Below are positions 20,103-31,000 of a stretch of DNA of 64,000 nt, in pieces. Position numbers and translations under genes: made by a program. Every line of letters starts with the position of its first letter. The first letter of the stretch is position 1. The stretch spans positions 1,302,001 through 1,366,000 of the forward strand of contig JALUTQ010000007.1 in assembly GCA_032718865.1 (NCBI GenBank). Reading direction: 5' to 3'. Origin of the DNA: Tilletia caries (taxonomy: Eukaryota; Basidiomycota; Exobasidiomycetes; Tilletiales; Tilletiaceae). A model generated the notes under the pieces. It did not search any database, was not told the origin of the DNA, and worked only from the letters and a program-made list of their open reading frames with translations.

Positions 20103-23100
20103 TAAGGATGCACTCCATCTCCGCTGTACGATATCTCCGCGGCCCGGAGATGAGCAAATCTCCGCGGAGATCTCCTTTCCGCTCGACCAAACAGGGTAGG
20201 GAGATTTTTTTCTGGAACGAATTTTTTTTGGACAGGGTAGGGAGACGGCTCGCGGTGACGGTAAAATGGCGGAGTCACGGAGACGGTTTTCAAAAATGGC
20301 ATCTCCGCGGCATCTACGGCGTAACTCCGCGTCTCCGCCACTATGTTTGACCAATTTCTGATCTTGACGCGTGAGAATCAAATTTGATTGCAGTTTCCGC
20401 ATTGTTGGTTGATCGATCGCTCAGTTATCGTACGAAAAATCCACATGGCGGCATTTGACACTGCCTGAAAGGCTGAGGCTGGCAGACCCTTCATGGCCGC
20501 AGGGCGGAGATACATCAGAGGCTCAGAGCGGTCTCCATCGAACTCGATCATCGGCGCTCTCGACTGCTCTAGAATCCATGACGGACGCTCCTTTTGAAGG
20601 CCGCAGTCTGCGCGATGCTGCCGCGCGAAAGCTTCCCGCGCGTTACGCAGAATCAGAATTGGACGACACGCATTCCAAAAACTCCGGCGTAGATTCTTCC
20701 TCTACGGTCAAGACCTCCCTCCCTCCCTCAACAGTCTCCGGCGGAGTTCAGCCCATTCACAGTCGAGGTGACTCTCCTGTTGCGCCTGGACCTCCTCCCG
20801 GCTACATTCCTCCTTCCGGAACCGTCAAGCGCGGCGCCAGCAAGGCGACTGCTGCTATCAACATGCTTGCCTTCTCAAGCAAAGGTCCTTCACCTCCTCT
20901 CCCTGCTCAAACGCCGTCTTCACCCCCAGTTCCCGTTGCACCAGGCCCTCCTCGTTCTCGTCCGGCCACAGCAGCAGCAGCCCTCAGCACCGACCCAGTC
21001 GCAGGAACGCCTGACTCGGACGGGGAGCAGCCCAACTCCAGCTCCACCGAGGATCCCGAGCCACGCAAGCAGCCCACAGTCGCTCCCAAGAACAAGGCCG
21101 ATATAGCGGAGAAGAGCAAGGAGATACAGAGCGACGAGGAGCCGAGCGACAGTGAGCTGGCGATAGCGGTCGGTGTTTCCAAGACATCCATCATCATCCC
21201 CAAGCCCGGTGTACCCTTCCGACCAACTCCCCGTCCTTTTGTCGCGGAACCAGAAATCGAGGGACGCGTTCGAGCGGATCGCGACGTCGACTTCTTCACT
21301 CGCCGTAAGGTCGCTCTTCGTATAGAAGCACATCCACCAGAACGCCAAACGGTGACGCTCGAAGACGATACTGACGACCAAGACGCGTTCGAACCTGCTT
21401 CTACCTCCAAGACGAAGTCCTCGGCATCCAAGCGTTCCACCGCCATAACAGCTCTTTCGGACGACGATCTCGCGGAGAAGGACCAAGACCAATCAGAAGA
21501 AGAGGTCATTGTCGATCTCACCGGCTCAAGTCCCTCCCCTGCCACAGCTCCGCCGAAGACCGTCAAAGGAAAGACCAAGGTCGTCAACTCCAACAAGCAG
21601 GCCAACTCCATCTCGAAGACTGTCTCCTCGAACTCGAAGAAGCAGAAAGGCAAAGCTTCATCGAAGGCCTCGACGACCTCACGGAGCTCCGCGCCTCAGA
21701 CTCGAACAGCTGCCAACACTCCCACCACTCCCGTTGCTTCTTCTTCGCGCGTCCGTCTTTCAGCTCGCCAGTCTCCGGAGAAGGCAACGGAGAAAGCAAC
21801 GTCCACGTCTCCGGAGAAGTCAGCCGCTGTCGGCTCCGTGACTTTGACCCCGGAGGAGGCATTGAGTGAGTGCTGATGATGGCAGCGGAGGAGGTTGATG
21901 CAGTGCTGATCCTGATCTATTTTTCCTGACTACAGAGCGAGCTCGAACCGCCTGGACCAAGGCACACACTGAGGCAAACGCGAAGTCCAAGTGCGAATCT
22001 GCAGGTCTGGCCTACGTAGCTCCCTCCAACCCGGCATCTCCGTTTTTACCTCTACTATAACGAGCCCTATCTCAAGCAGAACCCTGATCCCCGCCACGAC
22101 AACGTAGGCATAGCTCTAGACTGTCGTTGCTGCGCCGAACATCCGTACACGGCGTGGCGTGTTCTCGAAGGAACTTCGACCAGCCTTCTCAAGTCACACG
22201 TCAACACCAAGAAGGTCCAGGGCAACTTGGAAGCCGCCAAGGCCAAGAGTGGAATCACCGGGCCCATAGAGAGGTACCTGGTCAGCACCAAGAAGGAATC
22301 CACCTCCGCTACTCCGCCTCTCTCCGGCATGCAAGCTCGTCAAATCGCAGTAGCCTGGGTCACCGCGAGGGCCCGACCAATCAGCATTATGGAAGACGAA
22401 GAGTTCATCGAATGGCTCCCGGAGGATCGACGCGGTCTGGTCCCACATCGTAACACCATCACGAAAGACATAGCCCGAACCTTTCTCGGCATGCAGGATG
22501 TGGTGCGCAAGCAGCTCGCGGAGGTCGAGGGGGGGCAATCCATCTAGCCATGGACATATGGACGTCACCCAACGGCCACTCGTACATTGGCGTGGTGGGT
22601 TGCTGGCAGGAGATAGGCAAGCCGGTCAGACACGTACTGGAGATGATCCCTATCACGAACCGGCACACCGCACAGAATATCGCCACGGAGATCGCTCGAA
22701 TGATGAAGCGACTGGGCATCGAGCGAAAGGTGTGGTTCATCGCGAGCGACAGTGCATCCGTCAACACTGCTATGATGAAGATTCTTGGAGACGACGAGAG
22801 CTTGCCGCTGATAGAGGGCGAAGCAACACAAATACGCTGTATGGCACACGTCCTCAACCTGATCTCCGAGGTGGGTGTCCCGAAGATCGTCTCCGCAGCT
22901 CCGTCCGTCCTCCGTAGTTTTGCTGACTCCATACCTCTCTTTCCGTCCATTCATCATCATAGGCAGTCATTCGTCCGTTCAACCAAGCTGTGCGAGAGCT
23001 CAAAGAGAAGGGCGTAACGGAGGAAGAAGACTGGGCCACAGACGAAGAGATCCGAGAAGACTTCGACGTAGAGGAGGTCGACGAACTAGCCGGGGAAGAT

Positions 23101-24966
23101 GACCGAGCTTTCTCCACCAATCTGCACCCATCCGATGCTTACGACGAGGAAGATGATCAGCTCATTCGCCACGCACTTCAAGAAAAAGGAGTCGCCTACG
23201 TCGGCAGCGGAGATCAGGCCCGGCCGTCTTCTTCATCCTCAGGGACCTCTCCTCCTGTTCTCACGGCGGAGTTACGCGCCGACAGCGGAGCGGTGGGACT
23301 TCAGATCCGTCAGCTTGCGTGGTTCGCACGGAAACTCCGGTACAACATCCCTCTCCGCGTCTCCTTCCAAACGACATGTGCTCTCTTCAAGCTCCCCACG
23401 CCGCATTCGCTTATTCGAGACGTCGCCACTCGTTGGAACAGTACGTTCGAAATGATCGAGAGGGCTCTTGCGCTATGGGGCTATGGGACGCCATCGTAAC
23501 CTGGCAGGAACACAACTACAAGATCGTTCCCTTGAAGTTCCGCATCAAGAGGTCCCACAAGCCCGCCTTCGAGATGCTCGTCAAGCTTCTTCAGCCCCTC
23601 AAAGATGCCACATCCCAATTTTTCCACCGATTCCAAGCCAACGATCGCCGACATCGTCGGCACGTACGAGAACCTCGATGAGCACTACCGCAAGATCGAG
23701 GAGGACGAAGGTTGCTCCGAGGCTTGGCGAGAAGCGGCAAAGAGAGCAGGAGCAGTGTGTTCGACATACTATGGCCTGGCGGACAACTCCTCTGTCTTTT
23801 ATCTTGCCGTCATCTTGCACCCGAATCTCCGCGTCTCCGGCATGCAAAGTCTGTGCTGGGAGGAAGTGTGGATCGAGAAGGCCGAAGATACTCTTCGTAG
23901 GATCTTCGAGGACCGCTATCGCTGCGACGAGGTTGAACCAGAATCACAATCACGCAGCCAGGATCCGAAATCGGCCAAGACAGCCCACGCATCCAAGACT
24001 TCCCTCGTTCAACGACTTGAGCAAAAGCAGGCGGCTGCGCAGGATGCGCCTGATCCAATCACGCAATGGATCTCGGGTGAGAATGACGCAGTCTGCTTCG
24101 ACTCGGCTGATCAGGCATTATATTGACACAAATAACCTCTTGCCCTACAGGAAACACGCCGGTGAAGAACAAGCTGGTGAATCCTTTGCAATGGTGGTGG
24201 AAGCAAAAGCAGATAGGATTGATGTGGAGCGGACTTACTGCTCTCGCGCTCGATGTGTTCTCGGCTCCGGCGACCTCCGTCGACGTGGAACGACTCTTCT
24301 CCAAGGCCGGACGTCACGTAACTCCCCTCCGACATCGACTCAAGGCGGTCAAGCTCGGCCAGATGGTGACTCTTGGTGGCTGGTTCCGCGAGGGCTGGGT
24401 ACCTCCCGACTGCCTCGGTACGTACCTGAACGACGAAAGGGACAAGAAGCTATGGAGAAGGCGAAGGGTAAGAAGCGCGCGGAAGTCGAAGACCCGGTCG
24501 ATGAACATGGCGGCGTTACAAAGCGCAGACGTATCGCGGGCGACGCAGATGATGAAGACGATGCTTAGATTGAGGGGAGAATGCTTGTTGGGAAAGGGAG
24601 CAGATGGCTACAGCAGGAGTGCGCAACATCTACTGCGAAATTGACGAAATACAAATTTGACAGGTTGATGTAGGGCGGAGACGCGGAGTTACGGCGTAAG
24701 TGTCGCGGAGACGGGGTAGGGAGATGCTTTCTGGACGAGCAAGTTTTTCAGGACAGGGTAGGGAGACGCCTTGGCTCGGTGACCACTGACAGCGGAGACG
24801 GAGACGTGCCGAGAGACTGTGCTGTCAGGCGGAGATGCGGGGGAGCTCCGCCATATCTCCGCCAGAACAGCGGAAAGGAGATCTCCGTCTCCGGAAAGGC
24901 CGCGGAGACGCGGCGGAGACAGCGGAAAGGAGATAATCTCCGCGGAGATCTCCGTGTGCATCCTTA
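20103..24966 (+). mobile_element. hAT transposon, copy 1 (4864 bp)
   Basis: It starts TAAGGATGCACTCC and ends in the reverse complement TGCATCCTTA. Subterminal regions are dense in CTCCGCGGAGA-type words. The 8 bases before it are GTTGGTTG (20095-20102) and those after it CGCATAGC (24967-24974). They do not match each other; they match, reversed, the flanks of copy 2 at 35131-40014. The copy lacks 24 bases near its left end that copy 2 has (a TTTTGGCGGAG... block), and otherwise differs from copy 2 by a few substitutions and homopolymer indels. Confidence 0.93.
20578..24644 (+). pseudogene. hAT transposase of copy 1, broken by homopolymer indels
   Basis: Exons: 20578-21865 (ATG; long disordered Ser/Pro/Thr region), 21936-22870, 22963-24076 and 24151-24644. 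Exon 2 holds a BED-type finger (DCRCCAEHPYTAWRVLEGTS...H) and the start of the RNase H-like core (AMDIWTSPNGHSYIGVVGCW). Exon 3 continues the core (RDVATRWNSTFEMIERAL). Exon 4 has the C-terminal hAT dimerisation signature (SAPATSVDVERLFSKAG). Against copy 2 it has one extra T at 22043-22047, two extra G at 22529-22535 and one extra T at 23619-23623, each shifting the frame. Both copies share an 8-base duplication (CTATGGGG/CTATGGGA, 23473-23488) that also shifts it. About 1275 residues if intact. Acts in the nucleus on its own TIRs. Confidence 0.85.
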
Positions 24967-26010
24967 CGCATAGCAGCTACCTCGTTTGGATTAGAAGCCC
25001 TACATGTCCGCCTTCCCCTTCAAGAAGATCAGATCACTCTCCTGTGCGATGTCCTATCGAACAATCCCAGTGTTCGCGATTTGGTCGTAGAGATCGACTC
25101 GGCCCTCGACGTTTCGCCCATTCCCAGGCCACTTCTCAAGCTCACGGACTTCCTCAGCGCCAGTTCCGGTTTGTCACTCGAACGTCTTGTCCTCCGCGCC
25201 CCTGGTTGCGACCTTGACGTTACGACTAGCAGCGCCACCCTCGCGCGTCTCTCCTGTATCAAGCACTTCAAGATCGCAGCGTCCCGATTCCATGGCACCA
25301 CCGAGCCTTGGCGATGGGTTCTACAACTTCTGGATGCGTTACCCCAAGTCGAGACGGTCGAGATTGCCGGGTTGCGTAGCGAATCTCCCTCTGAAGGAGC
25401 ATTCCTATCTCCCGCCAGCTGCAAACTTCCACACCTCACCTCCCTGCTTCTGGACCTTCCTGCAGTAGATGCCCGACTTCTACGTGCCCTCCAAGCTCCG
25501 CAGCTTCAACACCTCTCCATTCGTACCCAGAAGCGTCTTTCCGATCATGGCGAGTGCTCCCTCAATCATTTTCCCTCCCTCGTGACCGTTCGGATTGATA
25601 CCCAAGGATCCATCGTTTCCCGCCTTCAACTGCTCGGACTTCCCCGCAACTCCTACATCCACAACTTCCGCCAGTTCAACGAAGAATGGGTCCAAACGCA
25701 AGACTTCTCGGGGGACTTTGTAGCCAAGATCAAGCCTGATCTACGTTTCAGCATGTCCGCGTCTCCAGGTCGAGTACAAGATGCCTCGCCACGTTCGCTG
25801 TGGCTTTCTTCTCCGCATTCCCCTTCGGCCTTGGTACTTGTCCCCTCCTCACCTGAAGACCCTTCATCGCTCAACGCGGTTCCAAACATTCCGGAATCTC
25901 CAACAGCAGCTCGATTTGTCCAGGGATCATCCTTGGGAGAGGCTTCTTGTTCTCATCAACCGGGTCCTTCTACCTTTCGACAAGCTTCCAAGCGCGCACG
26001 ACATTCCTAA
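24967..26010 (+). pseudogene. C-terminal part of an F-box/LRR-like gene, separated by transposon and inversion
   Basis: From the hAT border the frame is open through ATSFGLEALHVRLPLQEDQI and leucine-rich segments (LPHLTSLLLDLPAVDARLL, QLQHLSIRTQKRL) to a TAA at 26008-26010. About 347 codons, ending ...RQASKRARHS. There is no start codon context at its beginning. The eight bases at its left edge, CGCATAGC, equal the reverse complement of 40015-40022, where the N-terminal part (minus strand) stops. Joined there the frame continues without a break (ALSRIA-ATSFGLE). The irregular leucine-rich repeats suggest a protein-binding region, as in fungal F-box proteins. The assignment is by general appearance only. 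Confidence 0.75.
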
Positions 26011-26189
26011 AGTTCTGAAGAAATCACATGTTATGTCTCTGTCCCACAAGCTGTCACGCTCTCCTGCCCTCCCAAGACACGCAGTGCTCGGCACATTCAT
26101 AGTTGTCCTTTTGTACGTTTCGAGATACTCAATTCAAGCTCTTTTTTGTCACAGAAACCGTTGATTTCCTTCTCAAGAATGGGCCGCTC

Positions 26190-27111
26190 CTACACATCAT
26201 CGTCACCATGAAACCCATCTTCACTTCCGCTGACCTCCACCTCCTCGATCTCACCCCCACGTTCAAGCGAAGTCGACCCGGTCTCCCCTTCCGTGTCGGC
26301 CACTTCACGCATATTCGCAGCTTGAGATCCTTGCGGCATTCGCCCAGTTGATGTGGGCTCGTACTGAGGAGGAGGCATCATCGCGTCCGGTCGTGGATTG
26401 GTATCAAGCCGGGGGCTTCGCGATCCCTCACCCCTTGTGTGGAGAATGAATATGGATCAACATACTTGGCAATCCACATTTGATCCGCAATACCACATTT
26501 ACTCACCAAGCGTTTAACGCAATCAGTTGCGAGTGTAGTCGCATAAGTGTGGACTGTCCAGCGCGTACATCGGTGGAAAGTGTGGAGTAGGTTTGTTTGG
26601 CGTTTTGCAGAACTCGCTCGCAGCTGAGACGCGATCGCTCCCTCTCCCTGGCCAAATCTTCGAGTATCTTGCTTGTTGCCTCGTCGAACTGTCGCTGGAC
26701 GAGGTTCTGATATGCCGCTGCTTCTCGTTGCAGTTGGTTTTCGTGGGCGACAGATTCTTGGCGGACTCGGGCTTCGTGTGCTGCAGATTGTTCCCGTATG
26801 CGGGTCTCGTGTGCCGTAGAAACCTCCTGAAGTCGTTCTTGATGTGCTGTGGTTGCCTCGTTCAAGCGACGGGCGATGTCGTTCAAGTCGCTCTGCGTTC
26901 GCGCGTGCATAGACTGTAAGATGGCGTCGTTTTCTTCGAAGGTGTTGATCATCATGGTTTCCACCCCTCTCAGGCCATTCAAGCCGGCCGACATCGTGAT
27001 ACATTGCTCGTATACTGGGTTGAGTGTTGTCGTATAGTGGCGCAAGAACAGGGGCAGGTCGCGTTCCATTCTCGCTTCGGGAGGTCCCGTCGTCGACGCC
27101 GAGGTCGTCAT
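26190..27111 (-). CDS. Coiled-coil hypothetical protein, two exons
   Basis: Minus-strand exon 1 is 27111-26507, an intron of 73 bases follows (GTGAGT...ACACAAG), and exon 2 is 26433-26190 (TAG). Total is about 282 residues. Residues about 50-170 are a heptad-rich helix (EENDAILQSMHARTQSDLND, then ARRLNEATTAHQERL with repeated AHE.R..Q/E units), expected to form a long coiled coil. The C-terminus is acidic (GEIEEVEVSGSEDG). No other domain. The frame is intact and splice sites are good. It converges with the gene half ending at 26010. Role unknown. Confidence 0.6.
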
Positions 27112-28059
27112 TGTGTCGTCGTTGTCGTGGTGACAATCGTGATGTCGCAGTCTTTCGAGGCCCCAAAAGGCCCCAAACTGGTTGTGCGGCGCGTCTTTTC
27201 CACAGGTCGATTGGGATGATGATCCTTGAAGTTCCTTGCGTGCGTTGTGGACTCGTGGTGGTCAGCGTCCTTGAAAGGCTGTCCAGATCTGGAAGGTATC
27301 GGGCATACCAAATGCTTAACTTATTGATCCACAAGCTGTATTTCTGTCTGCAAAGATCTTTTGGATGGTTATAGCGCCGATGGCACTGGATAGACGCCTG
27401 CTTGCGTCACCGAGATCGAGCATCGCGAATCAAGAAAAAGGCAGGAGCTTCCCAGTATCCTCCTTGTCTCACAACCGAATCTCAAACCCCCCACCACCGA
27501 CCCACTCCCTCCATCTTCGTGTTCACCAAAGGTCCTCAAGCCGTTCAGTGCCACTCCACCCTCCTACGTTCAAGCAGGCACGTCCAAAGTAAGTCCCTGC
27601 GCCAGTAGCCGCTCTCAGTTCCTCTGTACTGATTTGGCTGCCTTCAACGGTCGATTTCCAGGAACCTTCATCCTCAGCAGGCTCAAGTCAACATTCAACT
27701 CTTCTTCCATGCGTCACCATCGCCTCACATCTTCCTTTTGCTCCATCCAACATCCTCTTGGTCCGGCCTTCCCTCGCCTTGGACTGTCCAGACTCGCCAA
27801 CCAAGTCACTGATCAACGTCAAGCGCACAGTGTTTTCAGGTCAGTACTTTCCAAGCGCTCACTTCCCAACCATATCGTCCCCTTATATACTCATACGGTT
27901 TTCTTAAACCTTCTAGCATCTCACACAGGGAACTCCCCTTCGTGCAGCTGGTGCTTCATTCGTCCGCGACGATGCATTGAACGCAACTATAAATGAGGAC
28001 ATGGGATCGTCTACTTTTCCCCTTCGTGAGTTCTCTTCATCATCTCGTGCTTCATCAGG
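27112..28059. other. Region between the coiled-coil gene and the Helitron; unclear exons
   Basis: Several short plus-strand frames with possible splice sites lie at 27380-27590, 27640-27840 and 27930-28020. I could not join them into a convincing protein. They may be 5' exons of the Helitron gene or its 5' terminal region. A 5' TC-type Helitron end was not identified. Confidence 0.3.
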
Positions 28060-31000
28060 ATGCCAGTCAACGTTGATATATTGTCACCGTTCCCAACCGC
28101 AGAGCTTCGCGGCCTTGCAATCGCCTATTTTCCGCAGGGCGGAGCCAGTCGCATGTCGCGTGCAAGGCTTGTCGAGTTTATGCTCGAAGGAATGGCCGAC
28201 GAAGAACATCGCCTCCATACCAGCGCTCTCGACGCACTTCGGCCACTGTGGATAACTTTTCCACAACTGCAGCTGTGGCTCACCGGAGCATATGCGAGCG
28301 ATACGGACGCCACCTAGTTGCAGCCTATCTATCTTCAAGACTTCGCAGCTGTGATCCAAGATTTCAAGCACCTCCGCATCTTCAAGATTCCCAACGCCCA
28401 AATGCTGTCTTATCAACTCTTGAGCAGAACGAAGTACTCATCGGTGAGTTTCTCCGCTCTCTCTGTCAATCATGACTCGTAATTGACTCTTCCCTTTCCC
28501 TTCAGATCCTGAGAAAGCTGCCATCTGGCCAGCTCTTGTCCCTCCACAGCTGAAAGCCGACTGCGCGCAAGCGTTCAAAGAAGGCACTACGCTCAAGACA
28601 GCCGCAACGTGTGCCGTTTGCGCCCGGCGAACGTTTTCGCACGATCTGCTCTTCACCAAGAAGCATACCAAATGCAACCGCTTCGATGTCACCGAAGTGT
28701 CCTTGGAAGCGCTTCGCATCATCGACCCCTTCGTCCTTTCCCGTCCTGGCAACCATTTCGACTTCCAGAATCCGTTTCTGGACGGTCTAGCTCTTGATTG
28801 CGCCGGCCTGCACCTTACTGTTTCCCCCTCCCAGATTGACATCTGCTCGGAGTGCAAAACCCAGTTGGACAAGGTACCCTCCAGGATCCCCCCACTCTCT
28901 CTCGCGAACGGCAATATCCGCGGCTTCTTACCTGAAGATCTTCAGGATTGCACATGGCTCGAGGAACGACTCTGCGCAAAGTTCTTAGCCTCCGCCTACG
29001 TCATTCGGCTGTACGACTTTACCGGTGTAGACTCTCCCGAGGAGCGCCCGCGGGTAATGAAGGGTCACAGCTGCGCATTTCCTCTCAACACCATGGCCAC
29101 CGCTACCAAGCTCCCATGGTCATTCTCCGATGCAGGCCCGCTCGTCAGCTGCCTCGTCATTGGCCCAAGGAAGCCACGGCCAGCAGATCTCCGTAACGTC
29201 TTCAAGGTTCGCAAACAAAAAGTACGCGCCCTCCTGGACTACCTCAAAGCCAACTTCAAGGACTATCCGCAGTTCGAAGTCGACAAAGCAGCCCTCGACT
29301 CACTACCAGAAGACGATGTTCCGGAGCTTTTCATGCGCCACGTCGTCTACCAAAACGAAGGCCTGGTTCCTAGCCTTTTCGATCAGGAGACATCGGGCAT
29401 CGAGCCTCATCCTGGCCTTTCGGAGGCCGACGACATAGCAGCAGAAAATGGTCGCACATTCATCGAGCATCATGGCCTGCTCGACGTCCACGGAGTCAGC
29501 GTTCCCCAACACAAGCGAGCTGCGGCGGCCTTGAAGAATGCGACAGGCTTGGAGCGGCCAGATCTCATCATCAAGCATGGTTCGTCCATCCTTCCAGACT
29601 ACAACAACCCTCAACTCTTTCCGGGAATGTTTCCGATGCTGTTCCCATGGGGAATCGGAGGCTTCGAATCAAAACGGTCTGTTGAACCTCCTCCTCGACC
29701 TTGCCGATCCTGCCTTCCGCAGGCACTGGTCCTTCGTCTTTGTGGTCGCCAACATCAAGCAACGGCGGGCCATCCACTTAGGTAGCCAACTTGTGTGTAA
29801 GCACAAGGATTTTGCCTGGGTTTCTCGCACTCTTTCCCAACTTCAACCAGAAACCGTCAAGCGAGTCGCCGACCATGTCGCACTCGGAGGATCGCTTCGC
29901 TCCCTGACAGGCGAAGAACAGACGATCTTCACCTTGCTCAAGAAATGCGAGCTCATCTCGGTCAAGGTCCCTGGTTCCAAGGCAATCATGAATCGCGCAC
30001 GAGCTGACATCCGAAGCTATGTCGGAGAACATGGTATATTCCAATTGTTTCTCACGCTCAACCCTCGCCCTGAGCATGCCCCGTCCTTCCAGATCTTCTT
30101 CGGCGACACCACAGTCGAACTCAATCTCCGGGCGCCACAGATGCCACCTCATTCTACCAGGGCCATTCGTGTTGCCGACGATCCGGTTGCTGCGGCCGGC
30201 TATTTCCATTTTCAGGTCGCAGCCATCTTCCAGTACCTGTTCGGATGGGACATTCGGTCCAAAGCCAGCACTCCCGAAGGCGGCATACTTGGTCGTCTTT
30301 CCGCCTTCTTCCTCGTCAAGGAGCATACGATGCGAGGACAGTTGCATGGTCACGCGCTTCTATGGCTTGAAGGCGGCCTCAACCCCGGCGATCTTCGCAG
30401 AAAGCTTCATCAAGACGAAGAGTTTCAGTCCCGATACCTGGCCTTCATGGATGACATTATCCATCACCACCTACCGGATGCCCCCGACGACGAAGACGTT
30501 ATCATGGCCGAGGTTGGAGAAGGCGACCATTCCCGGTCGCCATCCAATCTCAAGCGTGATCCTCGACAAGAGATGCCGCCCAGCCCGCTTGACGAGCACT
30601 ACGCCGAGGAATTCCGCGAAGATCACCGCCTTCTTGGAGAAGCCCTTCAGAGACATCGTTGCCGCGCGACGTGCTTCAAAGGTTGAAGACAAACCTGTCG
30701 CTTCCTGTTCCCTTATTCCGTGCAAGAACAACCAAAGTTCGACCCCGAGACCAACTCTGTCCACCTGCGCGTCAAAGATCCGGACATCAACTGGCACAAC
30801 CCCGAATTACCGGTGGCCACCCGGTACAATCACGACCTCAAATCAGTCCAATCCGGAAGGAGTTCAGCCGCGGCCGCCGCCTACATCACCAGCTATGCTA
30901 CAAAGTCGGATGAAACCCCGGCGAATCAGATCTCTATGATCAACACGGTCTTCCAACGACTCGAAGAGCACAGCGAAGTGTCTGTCGAGACGAAGACCTT

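Noticed and set aside
20907..21653. Long minus-strand frame opposite the hAT transposase (and its mirror at 38440-39186)
   Set aside because: Shadow of the Ser/Thr-rich coding exon; it appears in both copies only because the copies are nearly identical.
27112..28059. A separate gene upstream of the Helitron
   Set aside because: Several splice-like sites but no combination of exons gave a continuous, recognisable protein.
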